DNA from: a bacterium
GTDB taxonomy: Bacteria; Bdellovibrionota; FAC87; UBA2466
NCBI GenBank assembly: GCA_009927045.1
Contig: RFNT01000117.1
Location: 1-55,393, forward strand
Length of the DNA: 55,393 nucleotides
Direction of reading: 5' to 3'
Of this stretch, positions 36,334 to 45,748 are shown piece after piece. The notes under the pieces are model-generated. The model saw only the letters and a list, made by a program, of their open reading frames with translations, had not been told where the DNA came from and ran no database searches. The translations under genes were made by a program, and so were the position numbers. Numbering within the stretch: the stretch's first letter is position 1; each line of letters starts with the position of its first letter.

Positions 36334-36592
36334 AGCGTGTTACCTCTTTTTTAAACTCAATGGGTTCAGGGCTCGGGCTTTTGTAAGCTCGAGTCAAAAT
36401 TAAAAACACCAGTGCCGGAATGAGAGACCAAATCAAGAGAGATTGTTTATGCTGGGGATTTTTAATTTGGCGGATAAGCCAAACACTTTCAACGGCTACA
36501 AAAGCAAATACAGCAATAAACAGGACGAGCAGAAAAATAAAATCCCCCCTCTGAATTTGAAAACTTACAAAGTCAGATAGGGGGGACTTCAT
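36320..36592 (-). CDS. Small membrane protein resembling the COX2 transmembrane hairpin
   Basis: 90 residues with two helices (about 17-38 and 51-66). The sequence between, with Q-K-N-P-Q-H-K and IWSLIPALVFLILT, resembles the N-terminal hairpin of cytochrome oxidase subunit II, but there is no CuA domain. First gene of the ctaA-sco operon. It could be an assembly factor or a minor oxidase subunit; function is not known. No strong ribosome site was found. Confidence 0.65.
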   Translation of the reverse strand: MKSPLSDFVSFQIQRGDFIFLLVLFIAVFAFVAVESVWLIRQIKNPQHKQSLLIWSLIPALVFLILTRAYKSPSPEPIEFKKEVTRYESP

Positions 36593-36618
36593 ACTACCAA
36601 TTATTATCCAGACGTTTT

Positions 36619-37269
36619 TTAAAGAATAAAGTCTGCAGTGCCTTTATCGGTCACTTTAACTTTCATTTCTTTTTCGCCCAATTTCTCATGCCATACAGCC
36701 ACTGTGTGTTCACCTGCGGGGACTCCCGTGATAGTGAACTTACCGTCTTTGTCAGTGACTGCGAAGAAAGCGTTGTCAAAAACGCCTACTACGGAATTCA
36801 TCCAACCGTGAACATCACATTTGAATTTGATGAATTCAGCTTTGGTGAATTTCTTTTCGATTGGGGCAGCACCAGCGACCATTCCAGCGTTGAATCCTTG
36901 GCTTTTTCCACTTTTTGCATTCACGTTGTGCATGGTGGGATCACTGTTCATGATTTTAAGTGGTTGTCCAACGAGTACGCCCACTGCATGAGGAGCATAA
37001 ACACAGCCTTTTTGATCAATTGTGGCTGCGGGACCCGGAGTACCCCCAGCAGGAGCTCCTTTTACGTATACAAAAGCATTTTGAAGCTTGGTCGCTTGAA
37101 CTTGGACCACTTCATTTGGAGCTTTGTTTTTGGGGCAATTAGGATCTGCTTTGTTCATTTGAGCACCAGCAGGCATCCCTTTGGCTTTCGGTGCGGTCAC
37201 CGAGCCGGTAATATCTGCTGCAAAACTCACCATGGTAAATACTGAGATTAAGCTAAGTAGGACTTTCAT
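36619..37269 (-). CDS. Secreted cupredoxin-like protein with carboxypeptidase-regulatory-type tail
   Basis: 216 residues from the ATG at 37269 (GAGGAGA upstream); a longer frame to 37485 is rejected as it overlaps nadE. Signal peptide MKVLLSLISVFTMVSFA. The type 1 copper ligand pattern is seen: His in DPTMHNVNAKS and Cys, His and Met in KCDVHGWMNSVVG. A C-terminal segment (TDKDGKFTITGVPAGEHTVAVWHE) matches a CarboxypepD_reg-like beta domain. Resembles methylamine-utilisation/plastocyanin-like proteins. It may carry electrons to the oxidase whose assembly genes follow. Five Cys or more in a Lys/Pro-rich stretch (ADPNCPKNKAP) could add binding. Confidence 0.75.
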   Translation of the reverse strand: MKVLLSLISVFTMVSFAADITGSVTAPKAKGMPAGAQMNKADPNCPKNKAPNEVVQVQATKLQNAFVYVKGAPAGGTPGPAATIDQKGCVYAPHAVGVLVGQPLKIMNSDPTMHNVNAKSGKSQGFNAGMVAGAAPIEKKFTKAEFIKFKCDVHGWMNSVVGVFDNAFFAVTDKDGKFTITGVPAGEHTVAVWHEKLGEKEMKVKVTDKGTADFIL

Positions 37270-37333
37270 AGGTTCTCCTCTAGGTTGAATAAAGTACCCG
37301 ATACTATAGGGGGTAACGCCTTGCTCCGGCAAG

Positions 37334-38963
37334 TCATTTGTCAGTGTAAGACCGGCAAGTAATGGGGATGCGGCGGCCGCTCCCAAAAGCTTTTGCGCTG
37401 ACTCGCAACACCGGGGGAAACTGGTGGCGTTTAAATTCGGAAACACGATGAAGTTGAGCAAAGGAACTGACCCACTTTTCCTCAAATCCAGCTGCCAGGA
37501 GTTCCTCGGGCCCCTTTTTATCCACTAGGCAGGCATCCACCAGAACATCCAAGACTGCATAGGGGGGCAAAGAGTCCTCATCTTTTTGATCCGGCCTGAG
37601 TTCGGCGCTGGGCGCCCTCTCAATGACCCGAAGCGGCAAAACCTCCGCAGAACGATTGCACCCTAGCGCTAAGGCCCTCACTTGCGTTTTGGTGAGATCT
37701 CCCAGCGGGGCCAAAGCCCCAGCGCTGTCTCCATAAAGCGTGGAATAGCCCGTAGCGATTTCACTCTTGTTGCTCGTATTTAAAAGCAACAACTGCTTTT
37801 CATTACAAAGAGCCATCAATACGGCCATTCGGATCCGTGGCTGAAGATTTTCAAGCGTGAGTCCAGAGGGACGAAGAGCTGCGAGAGTGGTCTCATAAGC
37901 TTGAAATACCGGCTCAATGGAGATTTCTTGAAAAGCAATTCCCAAACGTTGAGCTAAAGTTCTCGCATCTTCTCGACTGGCAGATGAAGTGAATCGGCTC
38001 GGTAAACTCACTCCCCAAACGTTTTCTTTTCCAAGAGCCGCCACTGCTAAGACAGCGGCCACGCTACTGTCGATGCCACCGCTCAAGCCAATGCAAGCTC
38101 GGCGCTGATGGGTTTTTTTTAAAGTAATCTTGCACGCCTAAAACTAAACTTTCCCATAACCAATCTTCAGAAGTAGCGGGGGGCGTGGAGATACCCGAAC
38201 TCACCCCAGACTCCCAAGTGATGGTGTGAGTTTTAAATGCGGGGGCTCGAGCCACTATTTCACCTTGAGCGTTTGCAATTAAACTCGAACCATCAAAAAT
38301 CAGCTCATCGTTTGCCCCCACTTGATTGCAGAAAAAAACAGGACAGTTCAACTCTTTAGCTACATCGCCCACTAATTTCTGGCGCACTTGAGGTTTTCCC
38401 AGTTCAAACGGAGATGCCGAAAGAACAAACAGCCCATTCAACCCCTGAGCTTTTAATTCTTTGAGCGGGTCTTCGAGATACTGAGTTTCGAGAAAACCGG
38501 ACTGATTCCAAATATCCTCACAAATGGCTAATCCAAACCGCTGGCCTTTCCACTCAAAACTTCCAGGCCGTGTTCCAGCCTCAAAGAATCTGTCCTCTTC
38601 GAAAATATCGTAACTGGGCAAAAGGCGTTTGTGATAAACGCAGATTTCTTTTTGGTCCCGATAGACGAATGCACTGTTATAAAATTTCTTACCGAATCCA
38701 GACTGATTCATCGCAAGCGCTCCAACAATCACAGTCAGCCCAGAAGAATTTTTCCGAATGGTTTCTAATGCGGTTTGATTTTCTCGATACAAGCGCGGGT
38801 AAGCCAGCAGATCCCGAGGGGGATAGCCAATCACAGCAAGTTCAGGAAATAAGATCCCGTCGCAGCCTGCGATCTTGGCCGCTTCGAGATGTCCCAAAAT
38901 CAACTGAAGATTTTGCTGAACATCGCCTACTCGGGGGTTGAATTGTGCAATTTGGAGTTTCAC
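37334..38963 (-). CDS. nadE: Glutamine-dependent NAD+ synthetase, frameshifted as sequenced
   Basis: About 542 residues. N-terminal nitrilase-type glutaminase with Glu (PELAVIGYPP), Lys (CVYHKRLLPSYD) and Cys (LAICEDIWN). C-terminal synthetase has the ATP loop GLSGGIDSSVAAVLA and NTSNKSEIATGYSTLYGDSAG. Converts deamido-NAD to NAD. GTG start at 38963. The frame breaks at the A8 run near 38112-38119: VQDYFKK should continue THQRRACIGLSGGIDSS. Removing one A restores it. Since NAD synthesis is essential, this is the best evidence that breaks in this window are sequencing indels. Confidence 0.92.
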
Positions 38964-39069
38964 AAGCGCCAGCGGTTATAACCCAGTCCCCAGGAATTGC
39001 AACCGGGCGGCTTTTGACCTTGTGGGCTTTATCCAATAAAATAGAACTCTTTAGCGGATAGGCACCGAT

Positions 39070-40087
39070 TTGGTCATACATATCTATATTGTTCTGATTC
39101 CCCTGGTTCTTCTCTTGGGAGCTCTGTTTGCAGCTGCGGAAGCAGCATTATTTTCTTTGAGTCAAACCCAATTGGAGTCCTTACGACGCTCACGCCCAAG
39201 CACTTACCGCGCCATCAATGCCCTGATTCGACGACCAGATGAGCTTTTGTCTACCATCGTAGTGGGTAATGAAGCATTGAGTATTTTAGTGGGGACTTTT
39301 GTAGTCTCCCTTTTGGAATTCTATTTTGGAAAATGGAATGAAACAGCAACCTCTTTGCTGGGATTCTCACGTCGACTTTCTTGCTGCTCCTTTTTCAGAA
39401 ATTTTACCCAAAGTGCTCGCATTTCGAATGCCAGTACTGACTGCATCTCTTTTGGTTCATCCAGCAACTTGGATCCATGCATTCCTCACCCCATTCAGAA
39501 AACTACTGCAGGGGATCGCTAAGAGAACCATTCAATTGTTTGGACTGAGTACAGCTCCTCCTGCTGCTCTTTCTGAAAAAGATTTTTTAACACTCGTTGA
39601 AGTGGGTGCTGAGACAGGAAGCTTAGAACGCGCTGAAACGGAAATGATTTACAATGTGTTTCACCTAGGCGACCAAACAGTTTCTCACGTTATGACTCCG
39701 TGGAAATCTGTTTTTCAACTCTCCGATCAACTCAATGTTCAGGAAGTGCTCGCCAAGGTGAGAACAAAAACATTTTCGCGCATTCCCGTAGTCGCCAAGA
39801 AAGATGGACACTTAGTAGGCGTCCTGTACACAAAAGAACTTCTCAACCTGCTTCTTACAACACCACAAAAAGCTCAGGAAGAATATCTCTCGAGTGCCAT
39901 TTTTCCACCGTACTATGTTTCAACGCACAAAAAAGTATCCCGTCTCTTCAGGGAATTTAGAACTAAAAAAGTACACATGGCGATTGTAGTTGATGAATAT
40001 GGGAGACACTTGGGTGTAGTCACTCTTGAAGACATACTGAATGCTATTTTTAAAACCCAGCTCAAGACCACGGAGAACATGCCATGA
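39070..40087 (+). CDS. CNNM/CBS/CorC-type protein (first of a pair), frameshifted as sequenced
   Basis: About 340 residues. CNNM (DUF21) membrane domain with FAAAEAALFSLSQ, then paired CBS domains from about residue 190 (SHVMTPWKSVF; SRIPVVAKKDGHLVGVLYTKEL) and VVDEYGRHLGVVTLEDIL. The C-terminal CorC_HlyC domain is absent. Two one-base losses seem to break helix 3: adding a G to CTGGGATT (near 39362) and a T to CTTTTTCAG (near 39397) yields TSLLGILTSTFLLLLFSEILPKV, a sensible helix. TTG start at 39070 with GGATAGG upstream. Proposed Mg2+/Co2+ or Na+ transport role is family-level. Confidence 0.78.
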
Positions 40088-41322
40088 TGCCACTCCTCGG
40101 CTTAGGTTTTTTCGTGCTCGTAGCCCTGCTTCTCGAGGCTTTCTTTTCAGGATCTGAAATTGCTTTTATTTCTGCTAGCCGTCCTAAACTTTACAAAAAA
40201 GCCAAAGAAAATATCCCTAATGCTCTTCTCGCAAAATTCTTGATTGCCAAGCCCGAACGGCTTTTTTCAACCACGGTGGTGGGAACGAATCTCTGTATGA
40301 ATTTAGTCACCACACTGGTTACGCTTTATACCATTCAAAGATATGGAATTGATAATGGTTGGATCAGTGCAGTCCTTCTCACTCCTCTCATACTGATTTT
40401 CGGAGAGTTTATTCCAAAATACATTGCACGGTCGCGAGCAGATGATTTAGTGCTGCGCTTGGCACGCCCGTTAAGTTTTGCAAGCGTGGTACTTTCTCCG
40501 CTCACCAAAGTTTTTGGGTTCTATGCAAAACTTCTAAAAGCATTGTTGGGGGAAAATACAGACAAGAGCTTTTTCCTCTCTCGAGAGGAAATTCAGGCAG
40601 CGCTTCCGTCAAGCCGCGGCTCTGACGTTACTCAGGCAGAGCGAAAACTCATTGCTCGAATTCTCAATTTTAATCAAATGACTGTGAAAGAAATGTTCAG
40701 GCCTTTGATTGAGGTTATTGCTGTAGAACAAGATCAGCCACTTGCTGAAGCTGTAAGGCTTTTTACAGAATCAGGGCATTCTCGATTACCGGTTTACGAA
40801 GAACGTATTGATAACATTGTGGGCGTTATTCAAGGATTTGATTGTTTAAGAGCTGCTGATTTACAGCAACCAGTTAAAAGCGCGATGCAGCCAGCGCTGT
40901 TTGTTCCTGAAAGTAAGCCTGTAGATGAATTACTGAGTGAATTGAAGACTCGTCCCATGGCTATTGTAGTGAATGAATTTGGTGGAGCAGATGGAATCAT
41001 TACCATGGAAGATGTGATGGAAGAAGTCGTAGGGGAAATTGAAGATGAATACGACGAGCCCCCGCAACTTTACCGGAAGAGTAGCGAGAATACTTATATT
41101 GTTTCCGCTCGAATTGAAATGGACGACTTACGAGAACTGCTCAGGCTTCCTTTGCCAAGTGATGAAGATTACCAAACCCTAGGTGGATTCTTGCTGAAAC
41201 ACATGCAAAAGATTCCCAAGAAATGGGACTCCACCCTCATTGATGGGGTGGAGTACATCATTCAATCTGCAACCGATAGATCAATAGAAGAAGTTTACCT
41301 CATTGTTCACCAGCGCCCGTAG
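40084..41322 (+). CDS. CNNM/CBS/CorC-type transporter-like protein (second of pair)
   Basis: 412 residues, complete. CNNM domain ([31 protein letters not shown]), two CBS domains (about 195-320: [17 protein letters not shown] and [20 protein letters not shown]), and a C-terminal CorC_HlyC domain ([23 protein letters not shown]). Homologues act in magnesium homeostasis or tolerance to divalent metals; older 'hemolysin' names are misleading. Its start overlaps the stop of the first paralogue (ATGA). Confidence 0.92.
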   Translation: MMPLLGLGFFVLVALLLEAFFSGSEIAFISASRPKLYKKAKENIPNALLAKFLIAKPERLFSTTVVGTNLCMNLVTTLVTLYTIQRYGIDNGWISAVLLTPLILIFGEFIPKYIARSRADDLVLRLARPLSFASVVLSPLTKVFGFYAKLLKALLGENTDKSFFLSREEIQAALPSSRGSDVTQAERKLIARILNFNQMTVKEMFRPLIEVIAVEQDQPLAEAVRLFTESGHSRLPVYEERIDNIVGVIQGFDCLRAADLQQPVKSAMQPALFVPESKPVDELLSELKTRPMAIVVNEFGGADGIITMEDVMEEVVGEIEDEYDEPPQLYRKSSENTYIVSARIEMDDLRELLRLPLPSDEDYQTLGGFLLKHMQKIPKKWDSTLIDGVEYIIQSATDRSIEEVYLIVHQRP

Positions 41323-41336
41323 GGATTATAACCAGA

Positions 41337-42872
41337 TCATTTTCGAAGATAGAGTGAATACACCTGGTTCCAATTATTTTCTATCTGTCCCTCTTGTGAG
41401 TACTGCTCTTGAAATTTTTTTCGTTCCTGATCGGAGGAGAACAGAACGCCCACATTAAATCCAACATTTTTTTCCACTTCTCCTCTACGAAGAACAATAT
41501 ATTGTGGTTGGAATTTTTCAACTGCACCAAAAAACCAACTCAACTTCCCCGACTTTCTCATTTCGAGGATTTCGGGCGATACTAAACCGGCTAAATCATA
41601 AACATGATTGCAGTCGGAAAAAAATCCAATGTACCCAATGGGTTCTAACATCACGGAACGACAGCCTGCCTTTTTTAAAAATAGTCCGAGATGAAGACCA
41701 GGGGAGTTCAGATCTCCTAAAACGAAAAACCCCGAATATCCAATAATGTGCATCAGTAGTATCCCGCCGTACACCCCTAAGACAATCGCGCTCGATATGG
41801 GTTTGCGAACCAGTTCAATCAGAATGGGTGTCATAACACCGAAAAAAATGAAGCACGGTATATGGCCGTACCATGGATACACTCCCGCTCCACCCAATGT
41901 TAGAAATAAAGAGTAGGTCAGTAAATACAGAAAGGCTCCCAGAAGCGCTGTTTTTTGATTGGTTCTCATAGCTCGCCACCGCAATACAGCAGTGAGAACC
42001 GCACCCAAAAAGCTCGCGTGATAGACCAGTTGAAATACCCACTTATATTTTTGAGGCCACGGGAAATTCAACCTCAGTAACTGATAAACTTTCTCTAGCC
42101 AGACCTTATAAAACATTGGACTGATAAAATTTATTTCACTTTGGAAACTTCCCTTAGCCAGCATCGAATGGGGGAAATAATAGCCGTATTTCTTTTTGCA
42201 AATCCAAAGGCACCCCAGAGTCAAAAAACTAACAACAACACCTGCAGTGAAAAGAGGCCTCCATTTTCTTTCCTGGTTAAGAAATAAGTAGGCTAATCCA
42301 AAGGAGCCGATAAAAAATACTGCGTCTAATCTTAATAACAGTATTGCTTGGGCTAATAACACAACCATTAACCACTTGTTTTTCGTTTGTTCATTGCTCA
42401 CAAGTGCAATCCAAAACAACGCACAGAAAAGGATGAGTGGGCCCGTCTCCATGCCCATCGTAAAAAAATCAGCGGTGCTTGGAGCTAGAATCAAAGCGAA
42501 AAAAAGAAGCACTGATAAAAATCGTGAACCCGGAAACCAGTATCGACTCCACCAATAAAGTCCTAGAAGTCCCATCATGCCCCCAAAAAGGGAGATCAGA
42601 TTACCTTGAGTTTCATCCGATATTGGGAGCAGAAATATCCAAGTCGTTAATAGGGCCCACAAAGGTGTTGTCGTACCCAAAACGTTTTGATCTTGGTTAA
42701 ATACAAGACCGATTCCTCGGACCAAATTCCGAGAATGTCTTGCAGTAATAAATGAATCATCTATTACGGTCTGCCTTTGAACTAAATAGGGAATGGCCAG
42801 TAAAAGAGTTGCCAAAACAGCCAGCAGTACCAGTGTTGTTCTTTTTAAATAATAGGTTTTAGAAAAAGGCAT
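41337..42872 (-). CDS. GT-C membrane glycosyltransferase (AftB/PMT-like)
   Basis: 511 residues from the ATG at 42872, about 11 helices. The first periplasmic loop has the GT-C acidic site with family-like context: VIDDSFITARHSRNLVRGIG, followed by VFNQDQNVLGTTTPLWALL. This resembles AftB-type and other lipid-linked-sugar transferases. A soluble C-terminal domain of about 100 residues contains PQYIVLRRGEVE. It probably adds a sugar to an envelope glycan or lipid in the periplasm; acceptor unknown. Convergent with the CNNM gene, 14 bases apart. Confidence 0.8.
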   Translation of the reverse strand: MPFSKTYYLKRTTLVLLAVLATLLLAIPYLVQRQTVIDDSFITARHSRNLVRGIGLVFNQDQNVLGTTTPLWALLTTWIFLLPISDETQGNLISLFGGMMGLLGLYWWSRYWFPGSRFLSVLLFFALILAPSTADFFTMGMETGPLILFCALFWIALVSNEQTKNKWLMVVLLAQAILLLRLDAVFFIGSFGLAYLFLNQERKWRPLFTAGVVVSFLTLGCLWICKKKYGYYFPHSMLAKGSFQSEINFISPMFYKVWLEKVYQLLRLNFPWPQKYKWVFQLVYHASFLGAVLTAVLRWRAMRTNQKTALLGAFLYLLTYSLFLTLGGAGVYPWYGHIPCFIFFGVMTPILIELVRKPISSAIVLGVYGGILLMHIIGYSGFFVLGDLNSPGLHLGLFLKKAGCRSVMLEPIGYIGFFSDCNHVYDLAGLVSPEILEMRKSGKLSWFFGAVEKFQPQYIVLRRGEVEKNVGFNVGVLFSSDQERKKFQEQYSQEGQIENNWNQVYSLYLRK

Positions 42873-42961
42873 GATCTTGTGCCCATGTATTTTAACATGG
42901 GCACGGCAAATTATAAGATTGAATGAGGACTTGATTGAGTCGGCGCCTTTGGCGCCGACCA

Positions 42962-43444
42962 TTACCAGTCGAAATTCAATTCTTCGTCAAAATCCTCAAC
43001 GCGATCCAAGCTCACTCCACCATCTTCCCGAAAAACTCCACTGCTAGAAGGCGAAGAAACACGAATCCCTGTATCGTACTCCAGGTTTTCATTCTCCGAT
43101 GGATAGGCGTAAGGATCATCTTGCTGTTCTTCGCTATAAGGTTGGTAGTCGACCATGTTTTTTGGTCTTCTCCCACGACGACCCCTGGGTTTAGAAAAAG
43201 CAGGGTTCTTTGCTTGCTCTGCTTTTCTTTTCTCAATAGTGGCCAGCAACTTTTCGGAGATTTTCTTCTTGCTCTCCTCAGCACTGGCTACCGGAGCCGC
43301 CATCACCTGAACAGGCTTGATGGTTTTTGTTTTAGCAATACGAACCGCTGGTTTTGTTTTTGGCGCCAGCTTGGTTCGTGGCTTTTTTGTTACTTTGGCT
43401 TTTTTAACGCCTCTGCCGACTTTTGACTTTACAGCTCTGGCCAT
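42962..43444 (-). CDS. Basic protein with AT-hook-like motif and acidic tail
   Basis: 160 residues from the ATG at 43444 (GGAGGGGG upstream). A Lys/Ala/Pro-rich N-terminal half (VKSKVGRGVKKAKVTKK) is followed by a coiled-helix (KKKISEKLLATIEKRKAEQA). An AT-hook-like GRRGRRPKN lies near residue 100, and an acidic tail ends DRVEDFDEELNFDW. Such charge polarity is seen in eukaryote-like DNA-binding architectural proteins and in CarD-associated factors. Family not recognised. It is divergent from an H1-like gene across a 180-base AT-rich gap. Confidence 0.7.
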   Translation of the reverse strand: MARAVKSKVGRGVKKAKVTKKPRTKLAPKTKPAVRIAKTKTIKPVQVMAAPVASAEESKKKISEKLLATIEKRKAEQAKNPAFSKPRGRRGRRPKNMVDYQPYSEEQQDDPYAYPSENENLEYDTGIRVSSPSSSGVFREDGGVSLDRVEDFDEELNFDW

Positions 43445-43562
43445 AAGCCCCCCTCCCATGACCCAGTACTGCGATCAGATTTTTTTACTGTTATATGTCA
43501 GTCTTAAAAGACGATTACTTAAGATCCAGTGATAATGGGTTTTTTCTTTAAAATCAATATTA

Positions 43563-43586
43563 AAACTCGACAAGCCATTCGAGTTT
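43563..43586. promoter_or_regulatory. Inverted repeat before the H1-like gene
   Basis: AAACTCGA - 8 bases - TCGAGTTT, a perfect 8-base dyad ending 39 bases before the ATG at 43626; a T7 tract follows after a few bases. It could be an operator, or a leader hairpin acting as an attenuator. The ribosome site GGAGGAAC then lies a few bases before the ATG. Confidence 0.45.
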
Positions 43587-43625
43587 AGGCATTTTTTTCC
43601 AATAAATTTTTTATTCGGAGGAACT

Positions 43626-43946
43626 ATGGCCAAGAAAAAAGCAGCGAAAAAGAAATCGCGCAAGGCAGCAAAAAAGAAAACAACTAAGAAAAAAGTCGCA
43701 AAAAAGAGACCTGTTAAGAAGAAGAAAGTTGCTAAAAAGAAAGCTGTGAAGAAAAAAGCAGCGAAACGATCTTCTCCAAAACGCGCTCCTAAAAAACGCC
43801 CCGCACCAAAAACTGCAGCTCGAAAACCTGCAGTGGAAGTGGTTGAAGAGGAAGAAGGCATGGTCACCACGGTGGCTGGCCTAGCTTCAGGATTTGGAGC
43901 TTCTTCGCTCTATCAATCCCATCAAGGGAACGGTTTCGAAGAATAA
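43626..43946 (+). CDS. Histone H1-like Lys-rich protein
   Basis: 106 residues. Residues 1-70 are almost entirely Lys, Ala, Arg and Pro in repeats such as KKKVAKKRPVKKKK. The C-terminal 35 residues are different (acidic EVVEEEEG, then a Gly/Ser-rich end). This is the composition of bacterial H1-like (Hc1, AlgP-type) nucleoid proteins, which bind DNA without sequence preference. Good ribosome site GGAGGAAC. Followed by a strong bidirectional terminator. Low-complexity sequence prevents firm family assignment. Confidence 0.8.
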   Translation: MAKKKAAKKKSRKAAKKKTTKKKVAKKRPVKKKKVAKKKAVKKKAAKRSSPKRAPKKRPAPKTAARKPAVEVVEEEEGMVTTVAGLASGFGASSLYQSHQGNGFEE

Positions 43947-43964
43947 AACCTGTGGATTGTTTTT

Positions 43965-43995
43965 AAAAGGCACTCTGTAAAGAGTGCCTTTTTTT
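43965..43995. terminator. Bidirectional intrinsic terminator
   Basis: GGCACTCT - GTAA - AGAGTGCC, a perfect 8-base stem with A4 before it and T7 after it. It sits between the convergent H1-like gene and cinA (whose stop is at 43994) and can end transcripts from either side. Confidence 0.9.
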
Positions 43996-45244
43996 ATTTG
44001 AGAAACTTTCTAACGGCATTGAGAGCAAAAGAGGCCGCTCCCCACTGCAAAAGAGCTCGCGACCGTGGGGGAAGTCCAATGCGCTCTGTCAGCAGTTTTC
44101 CTTCCCTATTGGCCACCGCAATCCAGACAGTCCCGAGAGGCTCATCTGCTGTTCCTCCTGTGGGACCCATGTAACCGGTAATTCCAAGAGCAATGTCACA
44201 CCCACTTTTTGCCAAGGCCGCTTGGGCTAATTGAACAGAACACTGCTGAGAAACTGCGTCAGTGGATTGGTTTAGCCTGATGCCTAACATGTCTTGTTTA
44301 GCAGCGATTTGATAAGTCACAAATCCTCCCCACACCCAATCAGAAGCTCCAGAGATTTGAGTGAGTCTTTGGACGACAAGCCCGCCAGTGCACGATTCAG
44401 CACACACGATATTTTTCTTTTTTGATTTCAGCAAATCAAGAACCCAAGTTTCAAGATCTCTATCCTCTCGACCATAACAGAACGGCTCCAGCCGAGATTC
44501 GATTTCAGGTTTCCACTTCTCAATGAGGCTCTTTCTTTTCTGAGGATCCGGAGCATGACAATATAAATAGAGATAATTCTCCGGAAAGCGAGTCCGGTAT
44601 CCCAACCACATACCGTCAGGCAGCGAAGACTCTATCGGGTCCATCAATCGCTGAACCTCCGATTCTACAATTCCAATACAACGCCACACACAGCTTTCAA
44701 CTTCGCCTGAGACAGGAGAATTTCTTTTAATTACTGACATCACACTGTGATGAAACATGGGCTTCATTTCATCGGGAACTCCTGGAAGGAAAAAAAACTG
44801 GCACTGCCCCAATGAAATTCTGAACCCTGGCGCTGCTCCCACAAAGTTGGGAATCACTTCACTACCCTCGGGCACTCGCACTTGCTTCAAGGTCTGTTCA
44901 GTCAGCGATCTTTGGCGCGAATTGAGATAGGCAATGAGTCGTTCTCGAGAGGCAGGATCTTCTACCAATGGCTTTTGAATCAACTCGGCTACTACTGCCG
45001 CGGTAATGTCATCGGATGTGGGCCCTAAGCCACCAAAACAAACCACTACGTGGGCGCGAGCAGCCAACTCGCCAATGGCTGACTGGATGGCTTTTTTTTC
45101 ATCGGGAATCACATTCTGGCGGGAAAGACGGAACCCGTTTTCAAAAAGCGCCCCTCCAACAAAAGCAGAGTTCGAGTCCGCTATTTTTCCAGTGAGTAAC
45201 TCATCTCCGATGGCTAGAGTTTCAACAATGAGCAGACTATTCAA
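43994..45244 (-). CDS. cinA: CinA-family NMN deamidase/competence-damage protein
   Basis: 416 residues, the long two-domain form. N-terminal MoCF-like domain: IGDELLTGKIADSNSAFVGG and VVCFGGLGPTSDDITAAVVA. C-terminal CinA deamidase domain: CAESCTGGLVVQRLTQISG and GITGYMGPTGGT. Long forms may combine ADP-ribose pyrophosphatase and nicotinamide-mononucleotide deamidase activities, recycling pyridine nucleotides. The TTG start at 45244 is the one that fits the alignment; AAAGGAC is about ten bases upstream. It follows the Cys-rich gene by 19 bases on the same strand. Confidence 0.92.
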   Translation of the reverse strand: MNSLLIVETLAIGDELLTGKIADSNSAFVGGALFENGFRLSRQNVIPDEKKAIQSAIGELAARAHVVVCFGGLGPTSDDITAAVVAELIQKPLVEDPASRERLIAYLNSRQRSLTEQTLKQVRVPEGSEVIPNFVGAAPGFRISLGQCQFFFLPGVPDEMKPMFHHSVMSVIKRNSPVSGEVESCVWRCIGIVESEVQRLMDPIESSLPDGMWLGYRTRFPENYLYLYCHAPDPQKRKSLIEKWKPEIESRLEPFCYGREDRDLETWVLDLLKSKKKNIVCAESCTGGLVVQRLTQISGASDWVWGGFVTYQIAAKQDMLGIRLNQSTDAVSQQCSVQLAQAALAKSGCDIALGITGYMGPTGGTADEPLGTVWIAVANREGKLLTERIGLPPRSRALLQWGAASFALNAVRKFLK

Positions 45245-45263
45245 GAGAGGACTGTCCTTTCAG

Positions 45264-45650
45264 CTAGGATTTTTTTCGAACGATCACTTTCTTTTCAAGT
45301 TTCTTTCGTTCTTCCTCACGCACTTTTGCAGCTTCCAGCTTTCTTGTTTCCATTTCGGAGTGAAGTACTTTTAATTTTTCTAACCACTTGGGTAACTCTT
45401 CCACATCCGTTACTTGAAAGCGCACCATTTCTTTTAAACAACTCGATGCCACGAGCATTTTTTTTCCTGCTCGATTTTTAATGACAAATAAATCCATGGC
45501 ATGTGGCTCTCCACACAATTCACAGCCATGAGGTTCCTCGTAACAATGGCCGCTCACGCACGTCACCAAAGGTGTCCCTTCAATGAAAGCTTGCATGCGC
45601 ACTGCCATTTTTCTTCTCAAGCGCTCTTTTTCAAGTGGATCCAAAGCCAT
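45264..45650 (-). CDS. Small Cys/His-rich protein, unknown function
   Basis: 128 residues. A likely zinc-binding region: CVSGHCYEEPHGCELCGEPH (residues about 31-50) has four Cys and several His, and a fifth Cys is in ASSCLKEM. A charged coiled-coil tail follows (MEIR-type heptads, KVREEERKKLEKK). Family not recognised. It is in a candidate operon with cinA. Could be a nucleic-acid or protein-binding zinc protein. Confidence 0.65.
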   Translation of the reverse strand: MALDPLEKERLRRKMAVRMQAFIEGTPLVTCVSGHCYEEPHGCELCGEPHAMDLFVIKNRAGKKMLVASSCLKEMVRFQVTDVEELPKWLEKLKVLHSEMETRKLEAAKVREEERKKLEKKVIVRKKS

Positions 45651-45748
45651 AACGGGCTACAGGTGTACCAAAGGGTCTGTTCTGAATCAACTTGAAGGGT
45701 ATTTGCTCGCCTACTGGCGTTTAAAGGGGACTCGTGTTAGGAGCGGGT

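Noticed and set aside
36688-37245. 185-residue open frame on the + strand
   Set aside because: Lies entirely antisense to the cupredoxin-like gene, has no family resemblance or ribosome site, and its codon pattern mirrors the other strand.
43475-43870. 131-residue Phe/Ala-rich open frame on the - strand
   Set aside because: A mirror of the Lys/Ala repeats of the H1-like gene on the + strand.
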